Shown here: positions 1 to 13,696 of the stretch, piece by piece
Numbering within the stretch: position 1 is the first letter of the stretch
Layout of the letters: each line of letters opens with the position of its first letter
Origin: Sclerodactyla briareus
Lineage: Eukaryota > Echinodermata > Holothuroidea > Dendrochirotida > Sclerodactylidae
Reading direction: 5' to 3'
DNA: 64,000 bases
Assembly: GCA_026419785.1 (NCBI GenBank)
Contig: JAODTK010003444.1
Location: 124,001 to 188,000, forward strand
Translations under genes and position numbers: made by a program
Notes under the pieces: model-generated
Databases searched by the model: none
The model's input: only the letters and a program-made list of their open reading frames with translations
What the model was told of the DNA's origin: nothing

Positions 1-1985
1 TAAGACATTGATGGACTGGTAAAATGGCTACAAGTGTTGATACAAGTGTTCTGAACATTTATGCACGTCGGCAAATCGCATGACCCACCCCTTGTTACCC
101 CAGACAAGGTGAGTCAGTGCACTTCAACAAAATGATGCTCCCCAGTCACTTGGCTGAAAAATAATAAAAATTGAAACAACTCCACAGTCCCTTTTAAAGA
201 CCACAGACTACTCTGCCGTATAAATTGAAACGACTGACTGGCAATGACTTACCCCTCAGTCACATATTGATTAACGCAATATGGTACAATGACCACATGT
301 GAGACAACCATCGATTGGACACTGGACGGTACCCACAATGACTCGCCTTGTCCAAGGTAGTGGAGGGATGCAATTGATAATATGAAAGCCTGTATGCACT
401 TCTCTTTTCCCCACACATATACCCCTAAAAAAGATATTTTTTTCACAGTGTTAATGATGTGGGGCGTCCTATTCAAAGAAACTCTGCCACGTTCATTCAT
501 TCTATCTGCTTTGGACACACCAGCACTTATGCGTATGACTGTTGCTAAAGTGATCCTCACATTGGAGACCTTGCCTGCAGTCCTGCTGACTTAGTGTTAC
601 GGTCGGTGGGACGTCCCACACGGAATGTAAAACATTGGACGCTCGCTGGTTATGACTCGGGACTTTACCTTCACTCTTCAGTCTACTTACTTACCAGGTT
701 TATTTTTCAGTATTTCATTTCAATTGCCCCAGATGACTTTTTGACCTTGGTCAAAAGCAACATATCTCATCTCATGCGCTGAGTAAATATTGCAGTTGAT
801 CGTTTGTGTCAAGTGTGGTTTGAGTTGGCACACCACGTTGCAGGTTGGATATAAGCTGAGTAGGGGAACATGTCGGAAAAAAGGCACGGAATCACTACGC
901 AAGTTTGCGGTCTTGTTGGAGAATAATTTTTGGCTGAGCTTTCAATGACCTACAGCCTGGATCTTAAAGACATGTACAGCCTCGTCTGTTGCCTACCAAA
1001 CCTCAGATAATGAACAAATAAGAAAAACACAAACCTTTTACTTTGGTTTGATTTGTATGGGTTCAGGAAGCTAAAAATATGGCTGTGATGGGCGTGGATG
1101 AGTAATGGTGATAACGTGCCTTCTCAACGAGTGCTTTATGTTATACAGGCAGGGGTGTAACCCTTGCCAACCTTCTCATGGGACCACACCGTTTTACATG
1201 CCCTCTGAGAGGACTCGTGGATCCTACCAGGATAGGCAAAATTCATGTCCGAACTAACTGCTCATCAAATGAACTAGAGACAGCACAATACACTGCATTA
1301 CAGCAGATCCATGGTGTGAAGACCAAGATCTTGCCCATCGCAACTGCAAGTGTACAGCCACTAGGGGAAAAGTAACTGTCCTGGTGCTGCTGGAATTCAA
1401 ACCTGAATGTTTAACATTCGATCTTCGGCAGTGTTGTTTTTATATGCCAGGAAAGTGCCACTCATCGAGTGATCTAGGGTGTCAAAAAACCCTAATTTTC
1501 TTGTGGGTCTACACGCATCCTATAGGCACTAAATCGTCTGGTATAAATCTGGACGTCAACAGCCCCCTGACATATCACCCTAGCTACAGCCCCGGTAGGC
1601 CTACATGGAAAGTTCACAGTTGAGGGGGCAGTGTCTTCACCAGTGTGGATTCATCCCCCAAAGTATATAATTCATTGGGGTTTTCTGCAGGCAGCACCCA
1701 CGGATCCAAGCAGTTAGTACTATTGACGAGTTGCTTAAAAAGATAGTTTACCGACTCTATGAATTTCCGTCTTGATGACATCAACGAACTGCAGCAATTA
1801 ATGTGCAGAGTTTACAAGGGGACTTTGCTTTGGCCCCCTCATGAGGTCATAAATTCACAAGTTAATCAACAATAGGCAAACATGCTGGAACCTCCAAGTT
1901 TGGGGTGTAGGCTTTTGATATTTCCCCTTTTTTTACCTGTGCCTCCGAAGGAAAATTTGTCACAAAACTATTTGACTTTGACAGT
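1..1985. other. unassigned non-coding stretch
   Basis: I see no convincing gene. The open frames are short, overlap on both strands and match no family I know. There is no tandem repeat or tRNA-like segment. It is probably intergenic or intronic. Confidence 0.5.
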
Positions 1986-1989
1986 CAAG

Positions 1990-2935
1990 GGGATGTTCAA
2001 CTTGTGCGACACGATACGATACATTTTTTTTATCGGACGTCGAGTTTTAAAAGTGTTATTTTCAATAGGAGTGTTCACACCTGTGCAATACGATACGATA
2101 CGGAAAAATTTAGCGGACGTCAGTGAAATATTTCACTTTTATCGTACGGTATTAAATTATCGGTGTTATAAATAAATTGTGCAACGCAGTGATAAACTGG
2201 CGCAATTCAGCAAAGAGTAGGAACGCCAAAGAGGCTATTAGGGGAAGTTTAGCGTGTGATTGAAAAGTGGGTTTTTTAGTGATGTAAATAAGGGGTTTGG
2301 TGAATGTTTTGGGTAGTGACGTTACTGACGTATCCGGGAAAGGAATTGGCTCTGATTGGCTTCCGGTCCTCTTTGCTCGCATGCATCGGGACCTACAAAA
2401 ACCTTATGTTAGTTGAATCAATGATTGCCCTCCACAAGACATAAGTAGCGTGACCGGGGAGGTAATGGGGAGGGTCATGTTGCGGTCGGCGACTATCAAG
2501 TATCATGTGACATGCAAAGGCAGGGATATGCAGTTGGGGTGAGTGACGGGGGAGGGGGTGTTGTGGTGTTGAGGGAGGCAGGTAGGAGGGTTGCTTCAGG
2601 AGTCTCGATCCACAGTCCTGGGTATTGACGGGAACTTCACCCTACCCTCATGTTGAGAAAGAGGCGGGAATAATGGGAATAGAAACGGAAGAGCAACGGA
2701 AATAAGCCTATAGGGGGTTTAATGTCGATTTAACGCCCAGACAATTATGTCTTGTCGATCATGACGAAAGAGTAAGGGGCCAGGTTGAAGCCGTAGGCAT
2801 TATTTGTTACATGCAGGTTATGAGCAAGTTACAAGCTGTGGTTTTTATCGCACAAGTGTGAACACTCCATTCCATAAATTTATCGTATCGTATCGTATCG
2901 TATCGCCACAAGTGGTTACAGCGCTCCAATGACAA
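1990..2935. mobile_element. non-autonomous DNA element with nested inverted CGATA-rich ends
   Basis: The left end has two direct copies of a block (about 1992-2042 and 2071-2122). Each runs from a GTTCA-type start through a CTTGTGC or CTGTGCA core into repeated CGATA units and ends in GCGGACGTC or TCGGACGTC. The right end (about 2847-2930) has the same blocks inverted, including five TATCG units and the core CACAAGTG twice. An arrangement of inverted ends with subterminal repeats and no coding capacity is typical of non-autonomous transposons. I could not find a target-site duplication, so the superfamily is unknown. Confidence 0.55.
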
Positions 2936-4190
2936 TCTTTTTTGGTCCTGTCAGATAATCCATTCACACAGTCAGGATTCAGTTATTGACCACCCCGATC
3001 TAACGAGTGACGAGACAATGAAATTAGACATCTAGGAATTCGGCCATGAACCTCTTGCTGTGCCAATCATTCTGTTGCACACCACACTACTCTGAATTGA
3101 ATTTTGTTGTACCAATCTTATCTTAACAGTATCTCAAAGATTAGGCCAATGCCAGTCTACTTACAAGCCAGGCTGACCAACATGCACTAACAAGATACTT
3201 ACCCGGCCAGACATTTTTCGAGAGTGGCTAGTATGATGAGCTGTGATGGTATTTGCTCTTCTCCTTTCTCATGTTGTCATAAGGTTTCTGTGGAAAATAC
3301 AGAAAAAAAAATCAGAGAGCATTAAAAGAGGACCCTTCACAGGATGGGTACAATTCATGTTCATTTGTGTACTTGGTAAGGCTCTTGGAGTTGCAGTTCT
3401 AAGCAGCAGTTTTTTATCCGGAGTCACTAACACGAAGGTGTGAAATTTGCAGTTATTTATCAGACTATTAACTAAAATCACCAGAAGCCTGAAGGACCAG
3501 AGTAACTGTAGCACCCAAATATGCGTAATTAATGGGAGACAGTTGTGGACTCACCATTTTTTTTTGAACCAGTTCAGTACTGGCCACCTAACCCTAACTA
3601 TTGGAATCTTTTTCCAGCCGTCGCACCACACATCTGGAATCGTGAACAGTACCATATTTATTACAACGAGGACTGCTGTTTCCTCGTCCGAGGACATACA
3701 GTACGAAAATGCGTTACTGTGGAGTGATAGATTGATTTTGGGGATTATGGCTCCAAGAGGCAGTAACAAAATACCTGGTTGGTTAAAAAAAAATTTTTTT
3801 GAAAAAAAAACAAAAAAAAACAAAAGCTTGTGGACTGACATTCTTTCTACGTGTGGCTGCCACCCCATTACTATAACGAGTATTTACTTCAGGTTCAAGG
3901 ATAGCTTCAGGGGGAGTTCTCTAATTATAAAATGCGATTAGCATTTCAGAAAGTGGGACACATATACACAGACACCTCAGTACAAAATACAATACAACAA
4001 ATAATACTATCTGCAATGGGATTACAGTAGCAGTGTTTCATCATCATCCTGATAACATCTGGAAATTTTCCACATCAGACAAGACAATATGTTGCATGCG
4101 TACATAGCGCTTTCCAACATCGTTCTAGAAGCAGCACTTACAGTTGTTACCACATCACAGGAACCAGTATGCACTCCGACAATCCCAGAG
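2936..4190. other. unassigned non-coding stretch
   Basis: A 164-codon open frame crosses 3447-3941 but is low in complexity towards its end (Lys/Asn-rich from A-tracts near 3785-3825), and the opposite strand is open as well. I do not regard it as a gene. Nothing else is recognised. Confidence 0.4.
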
Positions 4191-4390
4191 AGTAAAGGTT
4201 GTTGTCATGTAGCGCAGACTTTACTCAACTCCTCACAGGGTCCCAATATCGCATGGGCAGGGGAGGCAATGGCGACAAAGGTCTCGTCCAAGGTTCACCG
4301 AAAAAGTTGATCGGTCATTAAGGATTCGAACTCGCCACCTTTCGATCACCAGGTCCTAGCTCTACCAACCGAGCTAATCTGAGCTAATAC
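4190..4390 (-). mobile_element. tRNA-headed SINE or tRNA pseudogene fragment
   Basis: Read on the minus strand, 4385-4320 has an A-box-like AGCTCGGTTGGTAGAGC and a B-box-like GAGTTCGAATCC at the distance expected of a tRNA. The anticodon stem and the T-stem do not pair, so it is not a working tRNA. Unrelated sequence continues to about 4190 on that strand, as in a tRNA-derived SINE. Its head differs from that of the SINEs at 49.7 and 53.1 kb. Confidence 0.55.
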
Positions 4391-5290
4391 AAATGGGTCA
4401 CAGCAGCTTCCACAGAACTCTTCATTGGCCATGGTTCCTATGGCAGCGAATGCAGAGGATTCCAGTCTGCAGAAATCGGCGAGCGTAATACATGAGGTGC
4501 TGTTTCAACAACCTCCGTGTCAGTACGTGTCTGCCCTCCAGGCCCTCACTACAGTGAGTTGAACATGTCCATACCAGCCAATCTCCCCCATGTGAAACTA
4601 GAGGCGCAGGTTTTTCAATTCTTTATAAATGCTGTCAATGCTCTTTTCGTCTCTGATTTCAGGACACATATTAACTACCTCAGCTGGGAAAACATTTCAA
4701 TTTTATTAATGTCTTCCATCTTGAGCACACACAATTACTGGCCTTCTATTGTATCGGAAGGCGACGAAAATTAAATGCATTTGCACCTATGGTTGAATGG
4801 CTTTTGCATGTCAGTTTAGTGAATCAATGTATAATACAGTTTGTGTGCCATATCAACCCATAAACAAATATGCAGACGTGAGCATTTGGACGTGACATGT
4901 TAAAGGGTTGGAGTCGAACGAATTGTACAGGTGATGGATACTGTAGCAAGTTGTTTTGTCAGCTAATTAATGCAGCAAACTACATCATTTCAATGCCTTA
5001 ACTACTTGCAAAGGGTATTTTGCAAATAAATGTGTTGTATAGAGGGTTAGGGGCTATGTCAAGACAGTGACTAATTGTCAAAGAGAATCACCTTCGTATG
5101 CCAATGATTTTTTAACCTTTTAGGGCTGCCGCCCCTGTTAGCCATCTTGAATTGGCAGCACTTACTTCACTAACCTTTCGGTCAGAAAATGTTTCTGACA
5201 TGCAATCTGCGAGTCGGGAGTCTGCAAACCTTTCAAGAATGGACTACATGTTATGGGGAATAGAAACAAAAAGGCTAGTGCTCTGACTCA
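4391..5290. other. unassigned non-coding stretch
   Basis: No gene, repeat or structured RNA is recognised. Short open frames only. Confidence 0.4.
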
Positions 5291-5870
5291 TTCTAATAAC
5301 CTATGACCAGATATATGAAAAAATGGGATAATGGGATGATAAACACCAAACTCCAGCACGGAGTTCTGAACTTATCCTGTCCGCAGGATTTGCAGACTGT
5401 GCCTATGCTGACCTAAGATCATCAGAGACCTTTGATACGACCACAAAACAAGAGGGATCATGGTTTCAATCACAGGGAACCAAGTAGGGTCTAGTATGTT
5501 TCTGTCCCAAAGCCTAAAATTTGCCCCAGAATATCAGCTTTTCACACATTTCCGCCTTTCTCACCAAAATTGACCCAGGTGCCTCTAAACCAAAAACAAG
5601 ATGGTTCTGGTACTCACATGCGAAAGCAACAGGCAAATTCATAATAATAGTATAAATTATCTTATAGTGCAAATACAATTTCTTGGTTTGTCCAAGCAAA
5701 GGACACATTGTGTGTCCACAAGGTTTATAGAATTCTAGTTGACCTCAGGTGACCTCTGACCGACCCCAAAAAACAATAGGGATCATGTACTCTAGGGACG
5801 GGGAACCCACATACCAAGTATAGTAAATTCATCCAGTTGGGTCGATTTATCGTTGTCCACAAGCCAGGCA
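5290..5870 (+). repeat. 305-bp family, degenerate copies, plus orientation
   Basis: The best part is 5715-5870. It has TGACCT-type half-sites at 5740, 5750 and 5757 (the last is TGACCG), then the family landmarks 'caatagggatcatgtact', 'cataccaagta' and 'catccag' and a GTCCACAAGCC end. The upstream part (5290-5715) shows weaker matches. The family is described in full at 54395-55065. Confidence 0.6.
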
Positions 5871-7325
5871 TCACAACACACATACACCACACACTCTCAT
5901 GACTGCATTAGAATTCCGGAGTGGTAAAGAAATAAAAAATTGGGCCGATCAAAAGTGGACAATACCCTTTACAACAAGTTATAGCCTCCCTGTGAGGGGT
6001 CAAGAAGAATGTATTTACCAGAGACCAGGTTCTTCAAGATGGTAGCCAGTCCATTGATGACTGACCGAGCATAGGGGTCTTTGCTGAGTGATAGGACTCA
6101 CGATTCCTCTCCAGGGTCAGCCCGACATGGCTGCGTTGCTCTGTAATAATGAATTATGTTATGGAAGCTGTGTAGAGAATGATCAACCGGCCCAAGTATT
6201 AGGTTCATGGTTATGGTATATACCAGATTTTTCTGTAAACTGGTCCACGTAAAAAGAGAACATTTAAGAGTATATACGGTAATCAATGGTCATGTAATGG
6301 ATTCCTTAAGATGTAGTGGATTGTTCTTGCTAGCTATGACATCACTGCATCCCACTAATGCAACAAGCAGAATCAGATGATTCAACCATGACCACTTTTC
6401 ATCTATCAAAGTAAGGTAAAATAGACCATAATAGCCACAGGCCAGAATTATGCATGATTGATATTCTGATACAACTACAGAACACAGGCAATGCGTTTCT
6501 CACGTTCCACGCACCAGCCAACTTATTTATATATATTAACATGGTACTGGAGGGAAAGATGCATGCCAAAAAATTGAAGGTCGGACCGGCGGATGATGGG
6601 AAATGTGGATTGTGCATCAGTATTCATTCAAGGGTGTTGCAGTTATCAGCACTTTCCCGAGAAGGCCTCGCACAAAGACAGTCTAAGTAACAATGTCCAG
6701 GGACAAGCAACTCAAACCTGAAAGTAGGCCACAGGTACCTACTGGAAACACTACCAAAATCCCCTCTTTACTCACTGGCAAGGAAGCCGTACTAATAACA
6801 GGCAATTTATATGAAAAGTTCTTCACATGACCAAACGTGTACTTTAGGTGACTAAGCATGAGCATGGCGGTTCCGGGCCGGCCGGGTCTGTCAGTGTACG
6901 TCAAGTCAGTGTGTTAGCAAGAAGGGGCTGGTCTGGGGATTTAACCTCAACCAATGCCGTGGTCGTATGCCTACAAGGAAGGAATGACAGGTCTGACCAG
7001 GGCGTTACCAAAATAGGTTCTTGCAACAAGCCCCTTCATGCCCACTGTAGGTTTAGGGGCCTAGGGGGGACACACTGCAAGTTGATGAGAAGGCATGAAA
7101 ACAGTATGCTAAAATTAATTCACATGTGATGATCCGACAGGGGCACTTTGTGAATTGATATTATCACCTCAGGCAAACTTTTGGGAGAGATTCATTCCCA
7201 GTGGAGCTTAGGTCCATTGGTCCTAGATTGATCAGTTTAGGAATAGGAGCCACCCCTTAACACTTTGTCTGCAATTCATATTAGTTAATAAATATTGCAT
7301 TTCTCAATCCACCCATAAAGTAATA
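5871..7325. other. unassigned non-coding stretch
   Basis: Nothing recognised. Several open frames of 60-93 codons overlap on both strands and have no family resemblance. Confidence 0.4.
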
Positions 7326-7327
7326 GT

Positions 7328-7395
7328 CTGTAAAGCGCTTTGAGAACTTCGGTGGTAAAGCGCTATATACGAAATTGGCATTATCATTATTATCA
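7328..7395 (+). mobile_element. LINE/SINE 3' tail remnant
   Basis: The segment has the paired motif AAGCGCTTTGAG and AAGCGCTATATA followed by a run of ATTATC/ATTATT units. The same tail ends the SINE at 53.4 kb and resembles the end of the L2-like LINE at 40.5 kb. No tRNA head or reverse transcriptase remains upstream, so this is a severely 5'-truncated copy. Confidence 0.6.
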
Positions 7396-8183
7396 TTTAT
7401 AAGCGCTTCAAGCCACCATGGGCTGGGTTCAGTGCTAGACCTATTACCTATACAATATTATTATTCTAATACCATCTGGACTGTGACTATTTAAATACAA
7501 ATTTAACTGGTGTGGCAGGGGTCACTTCAATTTGTAAAACAAGGATAAATATATCCAGTTGGAGCTCAGCCACTATTGTGCCATCTCATGCATGTACCAC
7601 ACCCCAACTGTTCACACACTGACAGGTGATGGACAGTAGCAGCACTAGCACCAGCACTCGGATGGACAAATAGGCACCAAGTGCAAGTTGAAGCACAGGT
7701 GCTAGTAATGTTGTTTCATTAGCCATAGCATCACAGGCCGATTCGTAAAACATTTTATATGCTCCAGTGCCTCATACACAAAAAGAAAATGATGAAACAC
7801 ATATACCATTTTGTTTGAACCTAACGAATTTCAAGGCAAGTATTGAGGTCCGTCGGCTATACAAATGAAACGCTTTCATGCGAATCATTGATGCTTTTAC
7901 ATGGACCGTAATGCTTATTCGACAATTCTTAACAGAAAAACTCTTGGAAAAGGGGGCAAGTTTCTGGACCGCTAGATTGAAATCATTTTTGCCATGCGTT
8001 CTACTTGGGTTATCGGGTTGCTGATCTAGGCGAGGGACTTAAAATTGTCTGTACCTACACTGAAAAAAGTGATTTTCACTAACAAAATCCAGAACATAGG
8101 CATTGAATAACAGAGAGAAACATAATGTTCGAAGTTGCGAAGACAAAATATTTATTAACTCTCCTGCTAAACGGAAATCATTA
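7396..8183. other. unassigned non-coding stretch
   Basis: Nothing recognised. Confidence 0.4.
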
Positions 8184-8470
8184 AACCGTATTTCATTCCG
8201 CTAAGCGCCCCATCTCCCGTACGCGCTGCGCCACCCAACTTTTTGCAGCAGATCGATTTACCATTTACACATAAAACTTCATGGGGCTGCAGAAATTGCA
8301 ATATTTATAGCTCGAAATTAAAACACTGTGCATCACGCGCTATACGTCAGTACAGTACATGTATAAACATGCTGGGAATGCGCGTGATTATCGAAAATAA
8401 AGTTATACTTTGTAAGCGCCCATCCTGAAAATTTGCAAGCGCCCTGGGACGCTTAGCGATGAATACGGTT
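8184..8470. mobile_element. short MITE with ACCGTATT...CGCTAAGCG inverted ends
   Basis: The left end (8185-8213) reads ACCGTATT, a short gap, then CGCTAAGCGCCCC. The right end (8440-8469) is its inverse: GGGACGCTTAGCG, then AATACGGT. Two further AAGCGCCC motifs lie inside the right end. The element is about 285 bp, has no coding capacity and probably belongs to a DNA-transposon MITE family. The target duplication is unclear (perhaps TA). Confidence 0.5.
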
Positions 8471-10790
8471 ATGGAATACAAATGCTGAGGTAGATCAGCG
8501 GCGGTGGTCCAATTTAGGTGAACGTTTGAAAAAAAATAGGCTACACACAGAAAGCAATTACCCGATTCCACAAATTCTTGTCAGGTCGTCAATATCAGAG
8601 GTAGGCCTAGTACTCATTGTAAAAAGAATCATTTGTGGTTCGAATGAAGTGTTTCAATTTGTTTTGTAAATTATAGCCGGCTGATCAATCTCTTGTGGGC
8701 TACTTGAATTTGAAAGTCGTTGGGTTTCAAACAAAATGGGATGCGTTTTTCTACCTTTTTTCTTTGTGTATAAAGCAGTGGGAGCCATATAATATGTTAT
8801 GAGCGCTGTGCCGTAGCATTATAGAAGGCTCCAGGTGCGAGGTCATGTCTCCCAGTAGGCCGTGTGATCCACAGTACAAATGGACCTAGCCCCCATGAAA
8901 CTACAGTAACCCCCAACCTGCGATAACCCTAATAAACCCACCCATAATCGATACCACCAGGTTCACATGGGTATGCAATATGCAATCATGCCCTAATGGT
9001 GGTTGAAGCAAAATTATTCATTAAGTTGGTTCACGCTACACGTGCAGTCAGCATCAGTAGATCCACAATTAAAAATAAAAATGGCTGAAGTATGATGAGC
9101 CCTAGCAAATTCATGCGGATTGTTAGACAGCAAGAAATGACTTCACCCTTGGAGCCTTCCTACCTTCTCCTTTATCTATTGCATAGGGCATAGCTAGGCT
9201 CCAAACTTTACAATACAACTGACCTAGCCTAGTCGTACAAATACCTGTGGGTCGAAGTTGGTAACACCAAACATATATCTCACTGGGCCTAACGTTAGGC
9301 CAAGCCAATGGCCTAACTCAAAATGAACCAAAATATTAAGATATGTACCTGTAACTCGAATCTTGTAAGGAGCAATTGTACCCATTCAAGTGGTCGGTGC
9401 GCGCGCCATACACGGGGAAAACCGTGTCTTTCTCGGTACTTGTTTAACAGACCCTCAATCGTAGTCGTTGATATATTTTCATTTTTAACACAATTCAGTG
9501 TTGTGGCGGATGGATACATAGCGTTACGACAGTGTGGATTTTTTCAATACGGATTCTTTTCATTGATAAATCGAGGACGGACTTCCGATTCAGAAAAAAA
9601 ATAAATAATAGATTTGCGCCCTCACTCTTGTTGCGAGCTACTGGGTCAACGACCTTTAAACAAGAACGCAAGGTATTCCTTACTGGGATGAAAGTAATAC
9701 TTGCATATTGTTATGAAGTACGTGCACTGCGTGTCTCGTTCCCCACAAAACAATCATTTTTTAAATGTTTAAAACAATGTTTTTCAAATATTTCCCATGG
9801 AGTGAAACCAACGGTAGGATTTTTCGGATGCTTTTTAACAGAACAATCTTGATGAAAGTTCTGTAAACGTTTCCGAACTGAAGTCCTGAAGTGACTTCCG
9901 TCCGAGAACGTTTGATCATTCCATTTGTTCTTCTTTCTAATGCCCCTATAGTTTTCTTCTTCTACTATAGCCACTTCGGAGTTACAGTTAATGAGAGATA
10001 AGATATTGTGCCAATGTTATAGGGGATGACTGGGTGTCACTAAAAACGAGGGACAAACATTACTGGTTTACAATGGGGGCGCGGGACAACGAGGGACCGT
10101 AGCCTACCTACAATGTATAACAGAGGGCAAATCCCCGCGTTGCAGATCTCATCGGCCAATTGGACTTTCATTTGTTTCTCTTGCTACCATTTCCGAGTTG
10201 CCATCGACAAAATTTATCAAATATGGCTGAACACGCAATTTTCATCCTTTTTTCCCCAAAGATATTCATAATTCAAATTCATGAAATTTTAGTTAATTCA
10301 CAGCATAAATGCTGGGAAACCTTTTGCTTTGATACTTTGTACCTTCTTCTGGAATTTGAATAATTCAGTTCTCCGAATCTCTAAGTATCCGAAAACTGAG
10401 CATATGTCTCAGAATTCTCACATTTTGCCAAAAATCAATGTTTTTGCCCCCCCTTAAATTGCCATTTTTGTAATTTTTGGGCTGATTGCATGGGGGAAGT
10501 TGTTATTTTTTGCTTTTTTCCATTGCTACACAAGTTTGAAATTATTCAGTCATTGGAATAAAGGAATACTTGAAAAATGTGAAAAACTTTAAAAATTAGA
10601 AATTGCCCCCCAAAATTTGTATTTTTGCTCCTAAATCCCCAATGTGATTTAGTTTCTGTCTAATTTTGAGAGCAATGAATAATGTGTCAGTGACTATTGA
10701 AGCGTGTGTGGAATTTCACTTTGTTCAGCCACTCCAAAATGGGGATATTTGCGAAAAAAAACCATCGAAAAATCTGACGCGACACGCAAA
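8471..10790. other. unassigned non-coding stretch
   Basis: No gene recognised. 10200-10650 is AT-rich with C-runs and has no discernible coding signal. Open frames around 9323-9974 overlap in three phases and look random. Confidence 0.4.
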
Positions 10791-10835
10791 CCGCACACAC
10801 AACACACACACACATACACGCACCACACACAAACG
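10790..10835 (+). repeat. imperfect CA microsatellite
   Basis: A run of ACAC/CACA units with occasional T and G interruptions. Confidence 0.8.
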
Positions 10836-13696
10836 GAGACTTTCGCAAGGGCACCTCTGCTGGATCACCCGGCAACCCACGGGTACCCCACCAATGGGTT
10901 CCCCACTCCCCGTGGATAGTACCTAACCACCACTAGGGTTACAATAGCAACCCGTTGCTGATGGCAACCAGCAAACAGTTAAATATAGGTGAAATGGGCA
11001 AATTAGTGACTAACAATTCTCATTGGCCTTGAGGGACCAATGCGATAATTAATTGCGGAGGGAACAATTGAACACACAGTCAAGAGCGAGTCAGAGTCGG
11101 GGGCCCATAAGAGCCATTTCGGTTTAGAGCGTGGATTAGTGTTTTAAACCGAATGCCACAAATATTGAGCAAGTCCCCTAATTCATTTCATTCCATTTTT
11201 ATTTTATCCATCAAATATATACAAACGTACAAAAATACATTGACAAAGATCCGGACAAGCAGAAGGAACCCCATCCCTATGAAGGCAGGCTACGCCGTAC
11301 CAATATATATAATTGCAAGGACCCATAACTTAGACATTTGAAACTCTCTGTCCGTTTACCCAGCCCAGTCTGACACGCAGTAGTGAACATATAAATAGTA
11401 TGACGAATATTGCGCAATCGTGGTCCTGTTAACCTCTCCGTACATGTATACCACAAACTCAATTGTCCCCGCCGTTATCCCTCGTTTTAGTGACACCGAA
11501 TGGGACTGTCGTTCGGACGTTGAACGTACAGTGTGCACAGAACGATCTTTCGAAAATTCCCCTGCCGAAAAATTACCGAAACTAGAGTCCTACAAAAAAA
11601 CTTTACAGATTTCCCCTATATTATTCATCAAAAAACATAGCGGAAAATGGGATGAATTGCTTTTTCAATTAGTGGTGACAGATTGAAAATAAGCTGTTGT
11701 AACATATGAGGGGGGGGGGGGGGTCTGTCCGAATCTCGTCTTTTCCCTGAACGTTCTGCGGTGAGCATGAGCACTTAGAACTACTAACCTGACTTATAAT
11801 ATTATATATATTACAACAAGAACGTTTTTGATTGAAATGTTAGCAAAGACCCTTCCTAGGTTATTCAACATAAAATAACATTAGTTGAAAAAGGCAGCAT
11901 TCTTGCGGAAAGTCTCATTAAGAGTTTTGCTTCACACAGCAGGCTTGACCGGGAGGAAGAAATCATTACAACCCATTTTGCCTATTGTTTTCCTCGACGC
12001 GGTGCATAGCAGCAAGAGGGTAACCATGGAACTATTATATTAACGAAGGCATAGAACGAATCATTGATGCAATTTTAGTGAACTTAAAAACGGATGTGGG
12101 TGCTGCGCAATATTATGTTACCAAACGAATGCTTGTTCAGGCAAGGAGCGTGGCGTTTAACCAGTAATTTGCATGGCAGGAGACTTTGCTTAATAGCCTA
12201 CCCTACCTTGTGCGGGCAGTAAAAAAAGTACCTGCAGCCAGTAGTCTAACTATAATTGACACATGTAAGCTGATAATAATGGAAAGCGCGGTCGTGTAGT
12301 GCAGACGAAACAACTAATGAGAAAATACTCGATTGCGTAGGCATATGGAAGGAAACATCAGACTGGAAAAGGACGCTTCGTTTCTCCGCCATCCTTTAAT
12401 TAGCTCAGAAGGTACACCCATAGAGTTAAAAAAAAAATTCGCGATCTGTGTCAATAAAAAACGTCCTGTAGGACTATTCTGTATTCAGGTTATGAGTTTG
12501 CATAATCTTTACGAATCACGGGTACAAGGGCTAATCAAATGAACTCAGCGTATATAAACAGGCAATAGGCCAATGCACAGATAATTTCATTCAAGTATAT
12601 TCGACCATGTGAAAATAACATATATGCATGAGTACTGATTGGCTGCGGCATTTACGCGTTTGTGCCAATGGAAGTACCGTACATCATAAATCAAGAAATC
12701 AGTAACAACACTGAATATCAGGAGCGTCTAAGAACATGGCGTGATTAGATCGTCATATTATGGAAATATTAATCAGCGCCTCTAGCTCTGAACAGCATGA
12801 AATTACGTTAATGCTGAGCAATCCAACACTGACATATACTGGTATCGAAGGTAACAAGAACGTCTGTAATTTAATTAATAGTGTATGACACATCGCTTCG
12901 AAGACTACGATGTCCTCCACGAAAGATTACTAGTACTTATGTATAGGCGAACCGCGTTTAGTACAGAATGCCCGGGACTTGGGCGTGAGCGATTCTGATT
13001 TTTCCGAGGGTTGTTGTTAGAGCCTGGAGGATATGCGTTTGGCTGCGTTCTTATCTACATTTTTACCCTTCTCGCGCACGACTCTGCCTCCTTCCCTCTG
13101 GAGTCACATTTCCGTGGAATGAGACGGCTTGCGGAACGGGCACAAGCGGATCACGTAGCGACTTTACCTGGCATGATATTCGTTATATTATTCAATAATT
13201 TTGTATTTTGGCTCATTGATTTCAGTCAAATCCTGTTCAACGCGAGGGGAATACTTTTGGCCAAATGTTCTCTTGTTAAAAACCAACTTCCAGTATTGAT
13301 GCTTGTAATTATTTGAAGCTTAAATTTGTCCCCGTGCGATCTACACTGGAGAACATGCGATTGCCATTGTATGAGAACATCGGAGCAGCAATTACAGTTC
13401 GTGTTACTTCAACTTTCGATTGCAGGAAAGCTGCGGATACGAATCCCAGATAGAGCAACCTGAATGTAGGAGGTGCCAGTAAGTTTGCATGTGATATCAA
13501 CGTAAGTAATGCAAGGGTGAGGTGACATTTTGGCCCTTAGGCTAGAGGTAGGGCGACTGATACCGGAAGTCAGTTTGTACAGGCCATGCACGTCGACATA
13601 GCACTAAGTTTCGAAAACATGACGTGTTGTCGTGTTGACGATAATCTGAACCTCAGAAATAAAAAAGAACAGGTCATTCCAAAATCTTGACACCTC
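10836..13696. other. unassigned non-coding stretch with one poly(G) tract
   Basis: 14 consecutive G at 11710-11723. A 101-codon frame at 13011-13316 encodes hydrophobic sequence but has no recognised domain or gene context. I do not call it. Confidence 0.4.

Noticed and set aside
3190..3215. GATACTTACCCGGCC, another U1-like start
   Set aside because: Only about 10 bases match and no further snRNA features follow.
3447..3941. 164-codon plus-strand open frame
   Set aside because: Its last part is driven by A-tracts, the antisense strand is also open, and no domain or gene context is visible.
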